A stretch of DNA of 64,000 nucleotides, from contig NW_004624795.1 of the NCBI RefSeq assembly GCF_000247695.1, forward strand, positions 3,533,672-3,597,671, written 5' to 3'. The first letter of the stretch is position 1. The number at the start of each line of letters is the position of its first letter. The notes beneath the pieces were generated by a model. The model was not told where the DNA came from, made no database searches, and saw only the letters and a list, made by a program, of their open reading frames with translations. The stretch is from Heterocephalus glaber. Its lineage: Eukaryota > Chordata > Mammalia > Rodentia > Bathyergidae. Both the position numbers and the translations under genes were made by a program. Positions 38,620 to 49,539 of this stretch are shown in pieces.

Positions 38620-41197
38620 GTGAGTGACTGAGGGGGGAAGGAGGAGGCGGGACACAACCGGGGGAGCCAATCTGGGAGAGGAGGTGGCGGCCGACGCCCC
38701 GTGAGTGTCACTTTCCAGAGGGCTCGGAGTCCAGGAGTTGGACTCTGTGTGTTTTAAATTCTGATCGTGTCTTGGGAATGATAGAGCCCCGACTTTGAGT
38801 GATGATGGTGGATCCCAACTTCATCGAAGGTTTCCTTCACAACTAGGGACGATCGGTTGAGCTTCGGGACACTTTTGGCCCAAAGTGGTGGGAGACCAGG
38901 CAAGTGAATCCAAACCCTGGTTACCCTTCGTTCCAGAAGAGACGTCTGAATAATGGCATAAAACCAGTAACACAGAACGATGTGCAAAGGTCCTGGAGAA
39001 TGTTCCGGTGTGAGTGGAATGAATAGGTCCTTAAGATAAAGCTGGCAGTTCCCTAGAGTGCTCAGATAATGAGCTACTGTGTATTTCAAAGATGTGCAGA
39101 ATTTTACTGTTTCTGTAGCAGAACTGAGGAATGCTGAAAAACAACTTCCAGAGGAACTTTACTCTAATTCTCCAAATTTCCACACTCCCATTTAAATAGT
39201 TCTTAGTGTTTTGGGCATACTTCTCTTAACATAGCTCACTTTATTGTTAATTGTTTGCTCTTATTTTCTACTTTACTCTGAGCGTTGTAGATGGGGAATC
39301 CTTCCTTAGGTTTATAAAATCTCTGTCACGTAATAGTTGTGGGAAAAAGTTTGGTTTTAGGTTTATGTGAAGGTTTTTATCAGCAGGCTTATCAAGAAAA
39401 AGAAGGGCTGTGTTTTGACGGAGAGGAGGAAGAAAGGTTTACTTCTTGGGTTAAGAAGATAACAAGTTAGGGCTGGGGATTTAGCTCAGTGGTTTCGGTG
39501 CTTGCTGCACAAGCACAAGGGACCCGAGTTCGATCTGGTACCAAAATAAAAAGAAGATGACAAGTGTGAAGTGGAAGCCTCCATTCCACACTTGGGAGTT
39601 TTTGTCTAGTTTGTTCACTGTTGTAACCCCAGCCCTTGTAATTGTGCTGAAATTAATAGCTTTAAAGTGAGAATTGACAGAAATCTTTCCAGAACTATAC
39701 ACTGGCTAAAGTGGGCTCTAAAACAATTTTCCAGAAAATGAAGGCATCAAAGGAAAGAGTTTGAATTTTGATTCAATTCTTCTCATTCTCTTAACTCTAA
39801 TTGACGGACCTGTTCATCTTTCGATATCCAACATTAGCTGTCTTTTTCTGCATTGTTCCTGCAACTAATTTGAAATTTTCCTCCTTTAGGTATTCATAGG
39901 CAGTATCTCTCATTTTGTGTTATGATGGTTGTTTTCACATTAACTTATGCTCACCTCCTCATAGATGTCACCTCAGGCATAATATGTGTTTATTCATCTC
40001 CAATAGTCTCTTTGCTCGTATGAGGCAGTTAAGCTATTAGAGGAAGGATGGAGGGCTTGGGAGGAAACTTGTTTTTTAGTTACTGGTCTCTTTAGTTAGA
40101 ATTCAAATACGAAAAATACGAATGTCACATAGAAACTGCTTTGACCATAAATTCATCTCTCAAAATTATGACAAAAAATTGAAGTCAGTATTTTTTTTTT
40201 TTTTTTAGAGACTGGGTCTGGCTATACATTCTAGGCTGGCCTTGAACTCATGATCCTCCTGCCTTGACTTCCTGAGTGCTAGGTTTCAATTCATGTGGCA
40301 CCATGCCCAGTAGGAAGTCAGTACTTTCATATTGAAAATTAATCATAGTAAGAATGTGTTCAAATGTATGTTCTAAATCTACCATGCGAGGAATTTTGTG
40401 TAAATCAACATGATTAGAAATTTTTTTTCCTCATAAAAATTTTGAACAGAAGACAATCCTGTTCTGTGGTATCCCTTACAGCAGACTCCTGTGTATGTGT
40501 TTGCAATTAAAAATGTCTTCTAGGACCGGGGATTTAGCTCAGTGGTTCCAGCGCCTGCATTGCAAGCACAAGGTCCCAAGTTCAAAACCCAGTACCAAAA
40601 AAAATGACTTCTAAGCCAGGTGCAGTATTGCACGCTTGAAACCCCAACTACTTGGAAGGGTGAGGCAGGAGGATTGCTTGAACCTAGGAATTCAAGGCCA
40701 GCCTGGCCAACATAATACCCTGTCTCTTAAAAACCCTAATTCTATCCCTTAAAAACAAAAATAAATAACATAATAAATTTTTAAATCTATATGTTTTGGT
40801 GTAAATAATGCAGAAAAATAAAGTGGGGGATGGTGACACACAACTGTAATTCCAGCACTGTGGAGGCTAAAGTAGGAGAAACCTGAGTTCAGAGCCATCT
40901 AGGCTACATACTGCATTTGAAGCCAACCTCAGCTTATGTTGAGACCTTGTCTTAAAAACAGAACAAAATAAAATGCACAAAAATATTTTTGTGGTGTGTA
41001 TATTTTACTAGTGGATATTAATTTTACAGAATATCAGGTATAATTGCCATATTTTTGTACATGCATTTAACATACCTTGATCCAGAAAAATATTTTTACT
41101 GAATTCTTGAGATGAAATATGTAGGTTTTGTTTGCAAGAAAAATTGTGGAAGGTCTTAATGAGAGTTTCTAATGATGTTTCATGTTTTATTTTGTAG
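38620..41197 (+). other. MED1 intron 1
   Basis: The first roughly 100 bases are still CpG-rich. ID-like SINEs at +39469-39553 and +40525-40602. B1 copies at -40205-40315, +40614-40725 and +40825-40960. 38720-39460 and 39560-40190 contain no repeat or exon that I recognise. Confidence 0.75.
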
Positions 41198-41304
41198 AGT
41201 CGGAAAAGCTGAGTAAGATGAGTTCCCTCTTGGAAAGGCTCCATGTAAAATTTAACCAAAATCGACCTTGGAGTGAAACCATTAAGCTTGTGCGGCAAGT
41301 CATG
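41198..41304 (+). CDS. MED1: MED1 coding exon 2
   Basis: 107 bases, codons 9-44. The acceptor is TTTTGTAG/AGTCGG and the donor CATG/GTGAGG. It encodes ESEKLSKMSSLLERLHVKF and continues to LVRQVM. The exon ends on a complete Met codon. Confidence 0.96.
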
Positions 41305-41439
41305 GTGAGGATTGTGGGGAAGTGGGTAAAGTGTTGTGCTTGGATAGTTACTTTAACAAGCTAAGCTCCCCATATGGACTTGCTCAAATAGTTATAATAG
41401 TATGTCTCAGTTTTATTTATCATCAGACTCCTGAATACT

Positions 41440-41893
41440 CAGTATCCGGTGTCTGTCGAGAAAGGAGGTATACATGTGTGCATGATAATCCCTGGGGTTC
41501 CAGAACTCCTCATGGATACCAAAATTTATAGATGCTAAAGTGTCTTATATTAAATGGTATTATATTTACTATAACCAGCAAACATCCACCTGTACATTTT
41601 AAATCATCTGTAGACTACTTATACTTACTGTAATGTAAATACTATGTAAATATTTGTTATCCTGGGGCTGGAGATTTAGCTCAGTGGTTCTGCTGCCTGC
41701 CTCTGAAAGCGCAAGGTCCGAGTTCAATCCCCAGTACCAAAAAAGAAAAAATTTGTTATTCTATATTGTTTAGAGAATGAGAAGAAAAAAAGTCTGTTCG
41801 TGTTTAATATAAAGCAGTTTTTCTTTCTGAATATTTTTGATTGATTGTTGGTTAAATCCAAAAGTGGAGAATCTACAGATATGGAGATTCTTA
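41440..41893 (+). mobile_element. MER2-like (Tigger-type) DNA transposon with a nested SINE
   Basis: AGTATCCGG start, GGATACCAAAATTTATAGAT, TTTAAATCATCTGTAGACTA, CAATGTAAATACTATGTAAA-like and AAAAAAAGTCTGTTCG segments follow the MER2 consensus in order as I remember it. An ID-like SINE (41664-41748) interrupts it, with TTTGTTAT on both sides. Confidence 0.7.
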
Positions 41894-43872
41894 CTGCATT
41901 TATTTATAAAGCTATATTAGAGTATATTGATTTTTTTGTTTGCTTTTTGAAGACATCAGTATGCTTCAGGAAGAGGTTCTGGGAAATATATTAAGGGGCA
42001 GGAATATGTAGTAACTCAATGGTAGAGCACTTACCTGGAATGCATGAGGCCTTGGCTTCCTTCTATAGGGGAAAAAAAAAAACTGAGGGATATGTTTGAT
42101 AGACTGGTGTAAGGGGACTTTCTTCACTTCTGTCAAGCTCCATTCTAACAAACACTGATTTTTTCTTTTTGTGGTACCAAGGATTGAACTCGGGTCCTTG
42201 CGCTTGCACAGCAGGCGGCCAAACCACTGAGCTAAATTCCCGGCCCACATGCTCCATTCTAATATACCTTTATTGTGCCTATAGAGTACTACGAGAATGT
42301 TTGATTTATTCTTCTTTGGTGGTATAGCACTGAGCACTGAACCCAGGGCCTTTGCACTGAGCTATATCTCAAGCCTTTTTTTTTATTTTGAGAGTGTCTC
42401 ACTTAAGTTGAGTAGGCTGGGCTCAAACTTAAAATCCTCCTGCTTCACCTCTCAGAGTACTGGAATTCAGGTGAACTCACTGTGAACTCGAACCCAGGCT
42501 GTCCTCAAACCCACAGTGATCTGCCTGCCTCAGCCTCCTGAGTTCTGGGATTACAGGCTTGCGCCACCATGTGAAACTGGATTAATTCATTCTTTTTTGA
42601 GGGGGGCATTCATTCTTAATACTCTGTTTTCACCTGTTCACTAATAACCCCTTTTTCTACTGTATTTCTTACTAAATCAGTCACCAGTGTGAGGATCTTT
42701 CAGCTAGTTAAGTGGAAGGCAAGGGTAGTTTTGTTGGCCACTTTAAGAACTGGATGTTCTGGGGCCAGGGTGTACCTCACTGGCACCACACCTGCCTGGC
42801 AAGCACATGGTCCTGAATTCAAATTCGGATACCAGAAAAAAATGAACTGGAGGGCCAGGGATTTAGCTCAGTGGTTCCGGTCCCTGCCTCGCAAGCGCAA
42901 GGTCCTGAGTTCGATCCCCGAACCAAAAAAAAAAAAAAAAATGAAATGGATATTAAGAGTTCATGTTCATGTGTGATTCCAGTGATGGTCCAAAGGAAAG
43001 CTTGCTTTTTTTGTTGTTTTGTTTTGTTTTGTTTTTGGTGCTAGGGATCCACCTCAGGGCCTTGTACGTGCTAGGTAAGTGCTCCCCCAGCCCCCTTTCT
43101 CCTTTGTTTTGATGTAGACAATGGTTATATGGGTATGTTCACTTTGTAATTGCTTCACTTATGGTACGGTAACTTTGCTGTGTATGTGGTTTTTATTTTT
43201 GTTTTTTGAGACAGGGTCTCATTGTGTAATTAAGGCTGGCCTTGAACTCATTGCATAGCCCAGAACTCACTGCTCTTCCTGACTCAGCCTCCTGAGTGCT
43301 GGATTACAGGTGTGCACCACCACACGAGGCTTCTGTGTATATGTTATATTTAGTAATGATATTCTGTCCTCTCTACCAAACTTGACTTTGGTTCTGGTCA
43401 GTTCAGTGTAGTAGATTTATTTTATTTATTTATTTTTTAGTACTGGGGATCGAACTCGGGTCCTTGCATGTAGTGGATTTATTAATGCTTAAAATGATCA
43501 TATATAGCAATGCCAGAGGAATTGAATTGGCTGTCAACAAATCAGTATTTCAGGGTGGGGGAATGGCTTAGTGCTAGAGCACTGGCCGAACCTGTTCAAG
43601 GCCCTGGATTTCATTTCCCAGTATTGCAGAAAAGCAAAACAAAACCTCTTGTATTTTAGGCTTAATTCCAGTACTTACTACCTGTGTTACATTGGACAAA
43701 TTATGTAATTTCTCTGAAGTCATAATGTCAGTTTGGTTTTCCACAATTTTGTTCTAAGAAACAAATGAGGTAGTAAATTTCAAAATGTCATATTACTAAA
43801 AGATTTCTGTAATTATAAATCCTGCAAATGCATATGTATCTTCACACCTTGGTTTGTCTATAAAGAAGGTAT

Positions 43873-43949
43873 TTTTTGGTACTGGGGATCGAAATCAGGA
43901 CCTTGCCCTTGTGAGGCAGGCACACCACCACTGAGCTAAATCCCTGGCT
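43873..43949 (-). mobile_element. ID-like SINE with long target-site duplication
   Basis: Reverse SINE flanked by AAAGAAGGTATTTTTT on both sides (from 43862 and from 43950), so a recent, intact insertion. Confidence 0.88.
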
Positions 43950-44734
43950 AAAGAAGGTATTTTTTAAAAAATGTTGCCAGGTGTGGTGGTGCTTGCCTGT
44001 GATCCCGGCACTCAGGAGATTGAAGCAGCAGGATCACTGTGAATTCAAGGCAGACTGAGCCAACATAGTGAGTTCGGGGCAGCTTGAATTACATAGTAAG
44101 ACTGTTTCCAAAATTTTAAAACAGGATCTAAAAATAAATGAATGGCAGTTTTTCCATTCTGGAAATTCAGATGTCATTTAATATACCAAGGCAACTCTGT
44201 TCTTCTTTGAAATATGCTTTATAAATGATATTGTCAGAGACGTCATGAGATAGAATGACTCCAGGTAGCTATTAAGGCCCCCGATTTCTTGAGTAACCAG
44301 TATCTTGTTTTGGTCACCATGTCTTCTGTTGTGTACTTACTAGTTTTGCAAATTCAGAAACCTAATTTTGGGCCTGAAGATGTGGCTCAGTGTAGAGCGC
44401 TTGCATAGTGTGTACAAGGCCCTGGGTTCAGTTCCCAACTCTGAAAACAGAAAAGAAAGAAAAAGAAAAATCTTTTTTTGTTGTTTTTTGGTACCAGGGA
44501 TCAAACTCAGGTCCTTGCGGTTGCACAGCAGGTGGCAAAACTACTGAGCTAAATCCTTGGCTCTCTATTTATTGATACATAAAGACTTTAAAGATTTTTT
44601 TTTTAAAAAAAAACACCTGCATACTAAAAAAAAAAACCTGCATACTAACCAAATCCCAGTAGATGAACATGTAAATCCACATGCTTTATTAATTAATAAC
44701 AGGGGCCTTATCTTTCTACTTTCTAAATCTGGTT

Positions 44735-44735
44735 T

Positions 44736-44786
<51 letters not shown>
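44735..44786. repeat. (CTTT)n microsatellite
   Basis: Thirteen or so CTTT units form the poly(T)-side tail of the reverse ID-like SINE at 44787-44862, an example of a SINE tail expanding into a tetranucleotide repeat. Confidence 0.95.
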
Positions 44787-44787
<1 letters not shown>

Positions 44788-46254
44788 GTACTGGGAATCA
44801 AACTCGGGTCCTTGTGCTTGCAGGGCCAGGTGGAGGAACCACTGAGCAAATCCCCGGCCCTAAATGTGGTTTTCATTGCAAAGAAAATCTGTATTTGAGC
44901 CGGGGATTTACCTCAGTGGTTCTGCCACCTTCCTCGCAAACACAAGGACCCAAGTTCGATCCCTGGTACCAAAAAAAAAAAATCTGCTTTTTTATTTAAG
45001 GTGCAAGGGAATGCAGATTATTAATAAATCAGATGTTTGTTCTGTGAGAGTGGAATTAGAGCTTTATTTAGGGCATGGAAAAACCTGAAACACTATCCTT
45101 GGACTAAAAAACTGTTCACAGGGCCGGGGATTTAGCTCAGTGGTTTTGCCGCCTGCTGCACAAGTGCAAGGACCCGAGTTCGATCCCCGGTACCCCCCCC
45201 CAAAAAAATCAAAACTGTTCACATTTCTGGATACTGGAATGTGTTGCAGAGAGAAATTTCTCTGGATAGAGTTAGAAAAACTATGTAGAATTTTTGCTCT
45301 TGGGAGTCCTTTTTCTGAACTACATATTCTGTAAGAGTTTGACTAAAATTGGGTTACATTTCTCAGATTACCTGCAGATCACTTTGTTATGTTTCTATTT
45401 AATGATGGTTTAGTCTTAAGACCAAGGCAGGCTGTTCAGATTTATGACCTGTCTTTTTTTTTTTTTTTTTGGTACAGTTCTGTATATCTTGTTTATAGAG
45501 CCACATAACTTTGTACAGTACACCTTGTTTATTCAGTACTGTAATTTTTGCTGATTGTACTGTATAGTATAGTCCTGTAGTTTTATGTTCTGTTGTACAG
45601 TACTGCATGTAAGAATTAGGCAAAAAAAGCAAACTCATGAAGTTGGAATTTCCTTTCACCATTTTTTTGCTCTGAATATCATAACATATATACTATATAC
45701 AATTCATCATTTAGCAACCAATTCATTTAACAGCCTAGCCACATGAAGAGAACTGTCATTAAAGGAGAAGTATCTATATTTGGGAATTCCTAAATCTTCT
45801 GAGCTGCCTCCATTAAATGTCTAAATCTTAGGATATAGTGACTTCTGTAGGAAGTAGATGTTGTCTATTACATTTGATTCTTTGTTTGTTTGTTTATTTG
45901 TTTTTTTGAGACAAGGTCTTGATATGTAGCTTAGCCTGGTCTTGAATTTACTATGTAGCCCAGGTTGGCTTCAGGCTTGTGGCAGTCTTCCTGCTTTAGC
46001 CTCCTGAGTGCTGGAATTAAAGGTGTGCACTGCCACACCTGGGTTCATTTATTATATTCTTCCTAATCTTTTTCTGCCATCATAGATACGAACTTATTTT
46101 CCTTCAGATGGATGGACAGAGTAACAGATGAATCTTCAGATGATATAATGTATAGACTATCCTGAACTACTACTACTAGGATAGCATATATATTTATCCA
46201 AAGCATTGTTGGCTTGGTTCATTTTTACTTCCAATGTTTTCTCACTTGATACAG

Positions 46255-46333
46255 GAGAAAAGGGTTGTGATGAGTTCTGGAGGCCATCAACATTTGGTCA
46301 GCTGTTTGGAGACATTGCAGAAGGCTCTTAAAG
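46255..46333 (+). CDS. MED1: MED1 coding exon 3
   Basis: 79 bases, codons 45-70 plus one base. The acceptor is GATACAG/GAGAAA. The donor is AAAG/GTTTGT, a less usual +3 to +6 but in the right phase. It encodes EKRVVMSSGGHQHLVSCLET and QKALK, an amphipathic helical stretch conserved in MED1. Confidence 0.95.
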
Positions 46334-46574
46334 GTTTGTAAATACCTTTGAAATATATTGATCTTATGTTGATCTAAGAAGGACTGTTTTATACTTATAC
46401 TTGAAATGTAAATTAAAGTAGGCTAACTTTCTATACTAAAGTAGCTCTTGTTTTCATTTATGAAGGTGAAGTGAGGTCTTTCTTGAACTTTTGACACATT
46501 TATTTTTATGCTATTTTAGAGGTTGATAGAATATAAATAATGAAGAATAAGAAATTCTTTTTCTTTCTTGACAG

Positions 46575-46621
46575 GTGTGTGTGTGTGTATGTGTGTGTGT
46601 GTGTGTGTGTTTGTGTGTGTA

Positions 46622-46652
<31 letters not shown>

Positions 46653-46655
46653 AAG
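46575..46655. repeat. (TG)n-(GA)n compound microsatellite
   Basis: TG repeats (46575-46620) run into AG/GACAGA repeats, and then directly into a reverse B1 (46656-46755). Confidence 0.93.
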
Positions 46656-46787
46656 GGTCAGGCTATGTAGTTCAGCCTGGCCTTGAACTCACAGCAATCC
46701 TCCTACTTTAGCCTCTCTGAGTTCTGGAATTACAGGTGTGCACTACAATGCCTGCCCACATATTCTTTTTTGGTTTTTGTTTTTTTT

Positions 46788-46955
46788 GTGTGTGGTACCG
46801 GGGGTCAAATTCAGGACCTTGTGCTTTCGAGGCAGGCGACGGCACCACTGAGCTAAATCCCCAACCCTTTTTTTTTGGGTACCGGGGATCGAACTCGGGT
46901 CCTCTCACTTGTGACGAGGCAGGCGGAGGAACCACTGAACTAAATCCCTGGCCCC
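46788..46955 (-). mobile_element. Two adjacent reverse ID-like SINEs
   Basis: Copies at 46788-46867 and 46868-46955. CACATATTCT occurs before the first and after the second, so the second inserted at the tail of the first within one target site. Confidence 0.85.
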
Positions 46956-47419
46956 CACATATTCTATTTTAATTAACTAAGAAGATGGACATTTCAACTC
47001 TAAAATTTTTTTACAATGTTTATGGACAAAATTTTCAGGAAAGCTAGCCAGGCATGGTGGCACACACTTGTAATCCCAGCACTGGGGAGGCAGAGGCAGA
47101 AGGATTACCTCAAGTTTGAGGCCAGCTTGGACTGCATAGTGAGACCCTGTCAAAACCCTCCACCCCCCAAATTTTTTTCAGGAAAAAGCATTCATTTAAG
47201 TCATGAGTTTGGTTAATTATCTTTATAATGACTGATTTTAATTTTGGGGGAAAATGAAAGTGAAAAGATATTTTAGTGGTCTGATGTAGCTCAGTTATAG
47301 AGTGTGTGCTTAACACATAAAAGGCCCTAGGTTGGATCCCCAGCACCATGTAAATTCACACACATACATATACACAAATTTTACTTTAACCTACCACAAA
47401 TGAACCGATTCAGCTGAGT

Positions 47420-48290
47420 TTTTTCTTTTCTTTTTAATTGTGATAAAATATACATAACAAAATTTACCTTTTTAATCATTTTTAATTAAATAATTCAGTG
47501 GCATTTAGTGCATTACCAATGTAGTTCAGGCTGGCCTTGAACTCAGCCTCCTGAGCGCTGGGATTATAGGCATGTGCCATGGCTACATTCAGTATTTTTT
47601 TTTTACTACCTTGGATCGAACTCAGGACCTTGTGCTTGTGAGGCAGGTGGCAGAACCACTGAGCTAAATACCTGGCCCTGCATTCACATTTTTCTGTAAC
47701 CATCACCATCATTCATCTCCAGAACTTTTTTCATCTTCAAAACTGACACTCTTGAGTGGCGCTGCACCTGCCTGACAAGCACGAGGTCCTGAGTTTGATC
47801 CCCAGTACAGGGGGAAGGGGAATTGACACTCTGTATCCTTTAGTTTTTTGTTTTTTGTTTTTTGTGGGGTTTTTTGGTACTGGGGATTGAACTCAGGTCC
47901 TTGTGCTTGCAAGGCAGGCAGTGGAACCGCTGAGCTAAATCCCCGGCCCTCTGTATCCTTTAAACAATAGTATCCCACTTCCTTTCCCCCAGACCCTGGC
48001 AAGCACCAGTCTACTTTCTGTCTTTATGATCTTAACTACTCTGTATAACTCATATGATGGAATCAATATTTGTCCATGACTAGTTTATTTCACGTAGCAT
48101 AATGTCTTCAAGGTAGATCTTTGTTGTTCACCTACTCAGAATTTCTTTACTTTTTAAAGTTGAATAATATTCCACTGTGTATACACTGCATTTTATCTAA
48201 TTCATCTGTTGATGGACACTTGGGATGGTTCTGTTTTTTAACCATTGTAAATAATGCTGTGAACATTAAGGATTTTTTTGTTTTTGTTTT
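47420..48290 (-). mobile_element. Ancient L1 (L1M-type) 3' end, antisense to MED1, with nested SINEs
   Basis: TTGTGATAAAATATACATAA, CATCACCATCATTCATCTCC, CCCAGACCCTGGCAAGCACC, TTTCACGTAGCATAATGTCT and TGAATAATATTCCACTGTGT follow in order the reverse complement of an old L1 3' UTR. It is broken by a reverse B1 fragment (47515-47585) and ID-like SINEs (-47600-47680, +47752-47820, -47865-47948). Confidence 0.8.
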
Positions 48291-48535
48291 TCTTGGGGGT
48301 TTGTTGTTTTGTTTTTCTTGTGGAGCTGGGATTTGAATTTCAGGCCTTAAGCATGCTGGGCAAACCTTACCAGTAAATCTGGCACAGATTAAAGTATTTG
48401 AACATTTAACATGCTTATGGCTTAGGAAGATAGGATATACTCCGTAATACAGCTGTGTCTTTGAAGAATACCATTTAGAACAATCTTTGTATTTAGAACA
48501 ATTTTTGTGATTTCTTGTGTTTAATTTTTTCACAG

Positions 48536-48590
48536 TAACATCTTTACCAGCAATGACTGATCGTTTGGAGTCAATAGCAAGACAGAATGG
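48536..48590 (+). CDS. MED1: MED1 coding exon 4
   Basis: 55 bases. The acceptor is TTTCACAG/TAACAT and the donor AATGG/GTATGT. It encodes TSLPAMTDRLESIARQN. The split Gly codon is completed by exon 5, only 105 bases downstream. Confidence 0.96.
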
Positions 48591-48695
48591 GTATGTAGTC
48601 TCATCTGTAGGCAGAAATGTTTCACTTAGTGTTAACTTTGGGTGGCTTTATTTATGTGTCTTCTATTAATTTTTGTTTTGATTTGTTCCTGCTAG

Positions 48696-48828
48696 ACTGG
48701 GCTCTCATCTCAGTGCCAGTGGCACTGAATGTTACATCACGTCAGATATGTTCTATGTGGAAGTGCAGTTAGATCCTGCAGGACAGCTTTGTGATGTAAA
48801 AGTGGCTCACCATGGGGAGAATCCTGTG
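48696..48828 (+). CDS. MED1: MED1 coding exon 5
   Basis: 133 bases ending at codon 133. The acceptor is CTGCTAG/ACTGGG and the donor CCTGTG/GTATGT. It encodes LGSHLSASGTECYITSDMFY, then VEVQLDPAGQLCDVKVAHHG and ENPV, part of the conserved N-terminal Mediator-assembly domain. Confidence 0.97.
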
Positions 48829-49510
48829 GTATGTGTTGTTGATATTTCACTGGAATCTGTGGGGTTTATTTAGGAACATAATTTAAAAATGAATTGTTGG
48901 GGTTCAAATAGCTTGGGTATAGGTTTTTTCATGAGCCACTGTAGGGATGATGTGGTGGGCTACATTGTTGTCTTTAAAATGTAATTTGGAGTAACTTGGT
49001 CCATCTCTGATACCATCCAAGGGCTTTGCAAAGTGGAAACACCAGAGGACCCTTTCCATTTCATATCAACAAACATGAGCCGCAGTTGAACAATAGGTGC
49101 TAGGGATACAGAAATAGATCTCACAATTCCCATCCTCAAAGAGATTACAATCAAGAAGAACAAATCATCTGAAAAAATCCTGTAATAGGGATGAATATAA
49201 AATGTATGTAATCACTGAGTTCAATATAGATTCCAGGGATGGCAATAAAGAGAGTTCCTGATGTTTTAACAAGCTACTAAAAGTTGATTTCTTTATAAAC
49301 TATTCCTATATTTTGATTTTTAATTTCACACCCCAACCCCATGATTCACCAAGTAGGAAGAAGATGCTTCTTATATCTTAATATAAGGGCCTTCTGTAGC
49401 TCTAATGTTTTTATTACAAAGCATGTGCTATTATTGAAAGAGAAAAACTGTTGATGTCTTCAAAGGTATTCGTGTAATTTAATATTTTAACATAATTTCT
49501 TTGATTTCAG
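48829..49510 (+). other. MED1 intron 5
   Basis: No SINE insertion. 49000-49160 resembles an old diverged repeat (GCTAGGGATACAGAAATAGA and TCAAAGAGATTACAATCAAG), but I cannot name the family. Confidence 0.6.
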
Positions 49511-49539
49511 AGCTGTCCAGAGCTTGTCCAGCAGTTAAG
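49511..49539 (+). CDS. MED1: MED1 coding exon 6 (29-base microexon)
   Basis: 29 bases. The acceptor is TGATTTCAG/AGCTGT and the donor TTAAG/GTGAGC. It encodes SCPELVQQL plus two bases of Arg. It is too short to show as an open frame but is required by phase between exons 5 and 7. Confidence 0.94.

Larger units (their letters stand above)
41305..46254 (+). other. MED1 intron 2
   Basis: Holds a MER2-like element (41440-41893), classical ID copies (+41998-42075, +43554-43647, +44370-44470), a B1-dID (-42317-42470), B1 copies (-43205-43330, +43978-44115, -45905-46045), ID-like SINEs (-42164-42246, +42761-42840, +42853-42945, -43873-43949, -44480-44566, -44787-44862, +44898-44985, +45121-45208), a CTTT repeat (44735-44786) and an AT-rich diverged element (45470-45740). 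Confidence 0.75.
46334..48535 (+). other. MED1 intron 3
   Basis: Contains the TG/GA microsatellite, a reverse B1, two adjacent SINEs, a plus-strand B1 (47046-47155), a classical ID (+47275-47350), and the old L1 3' end (47420-48290) with its own nested SINEs. 48290-48535 holds only a weak reverse ID (48310-48382). Confidence 0.75.

Noticed and set aside
44565..44876. Lys/Glu/Arg-repeat protein
   Set aside because: Produced by reading through the CTTT microsatellite and a SINE.
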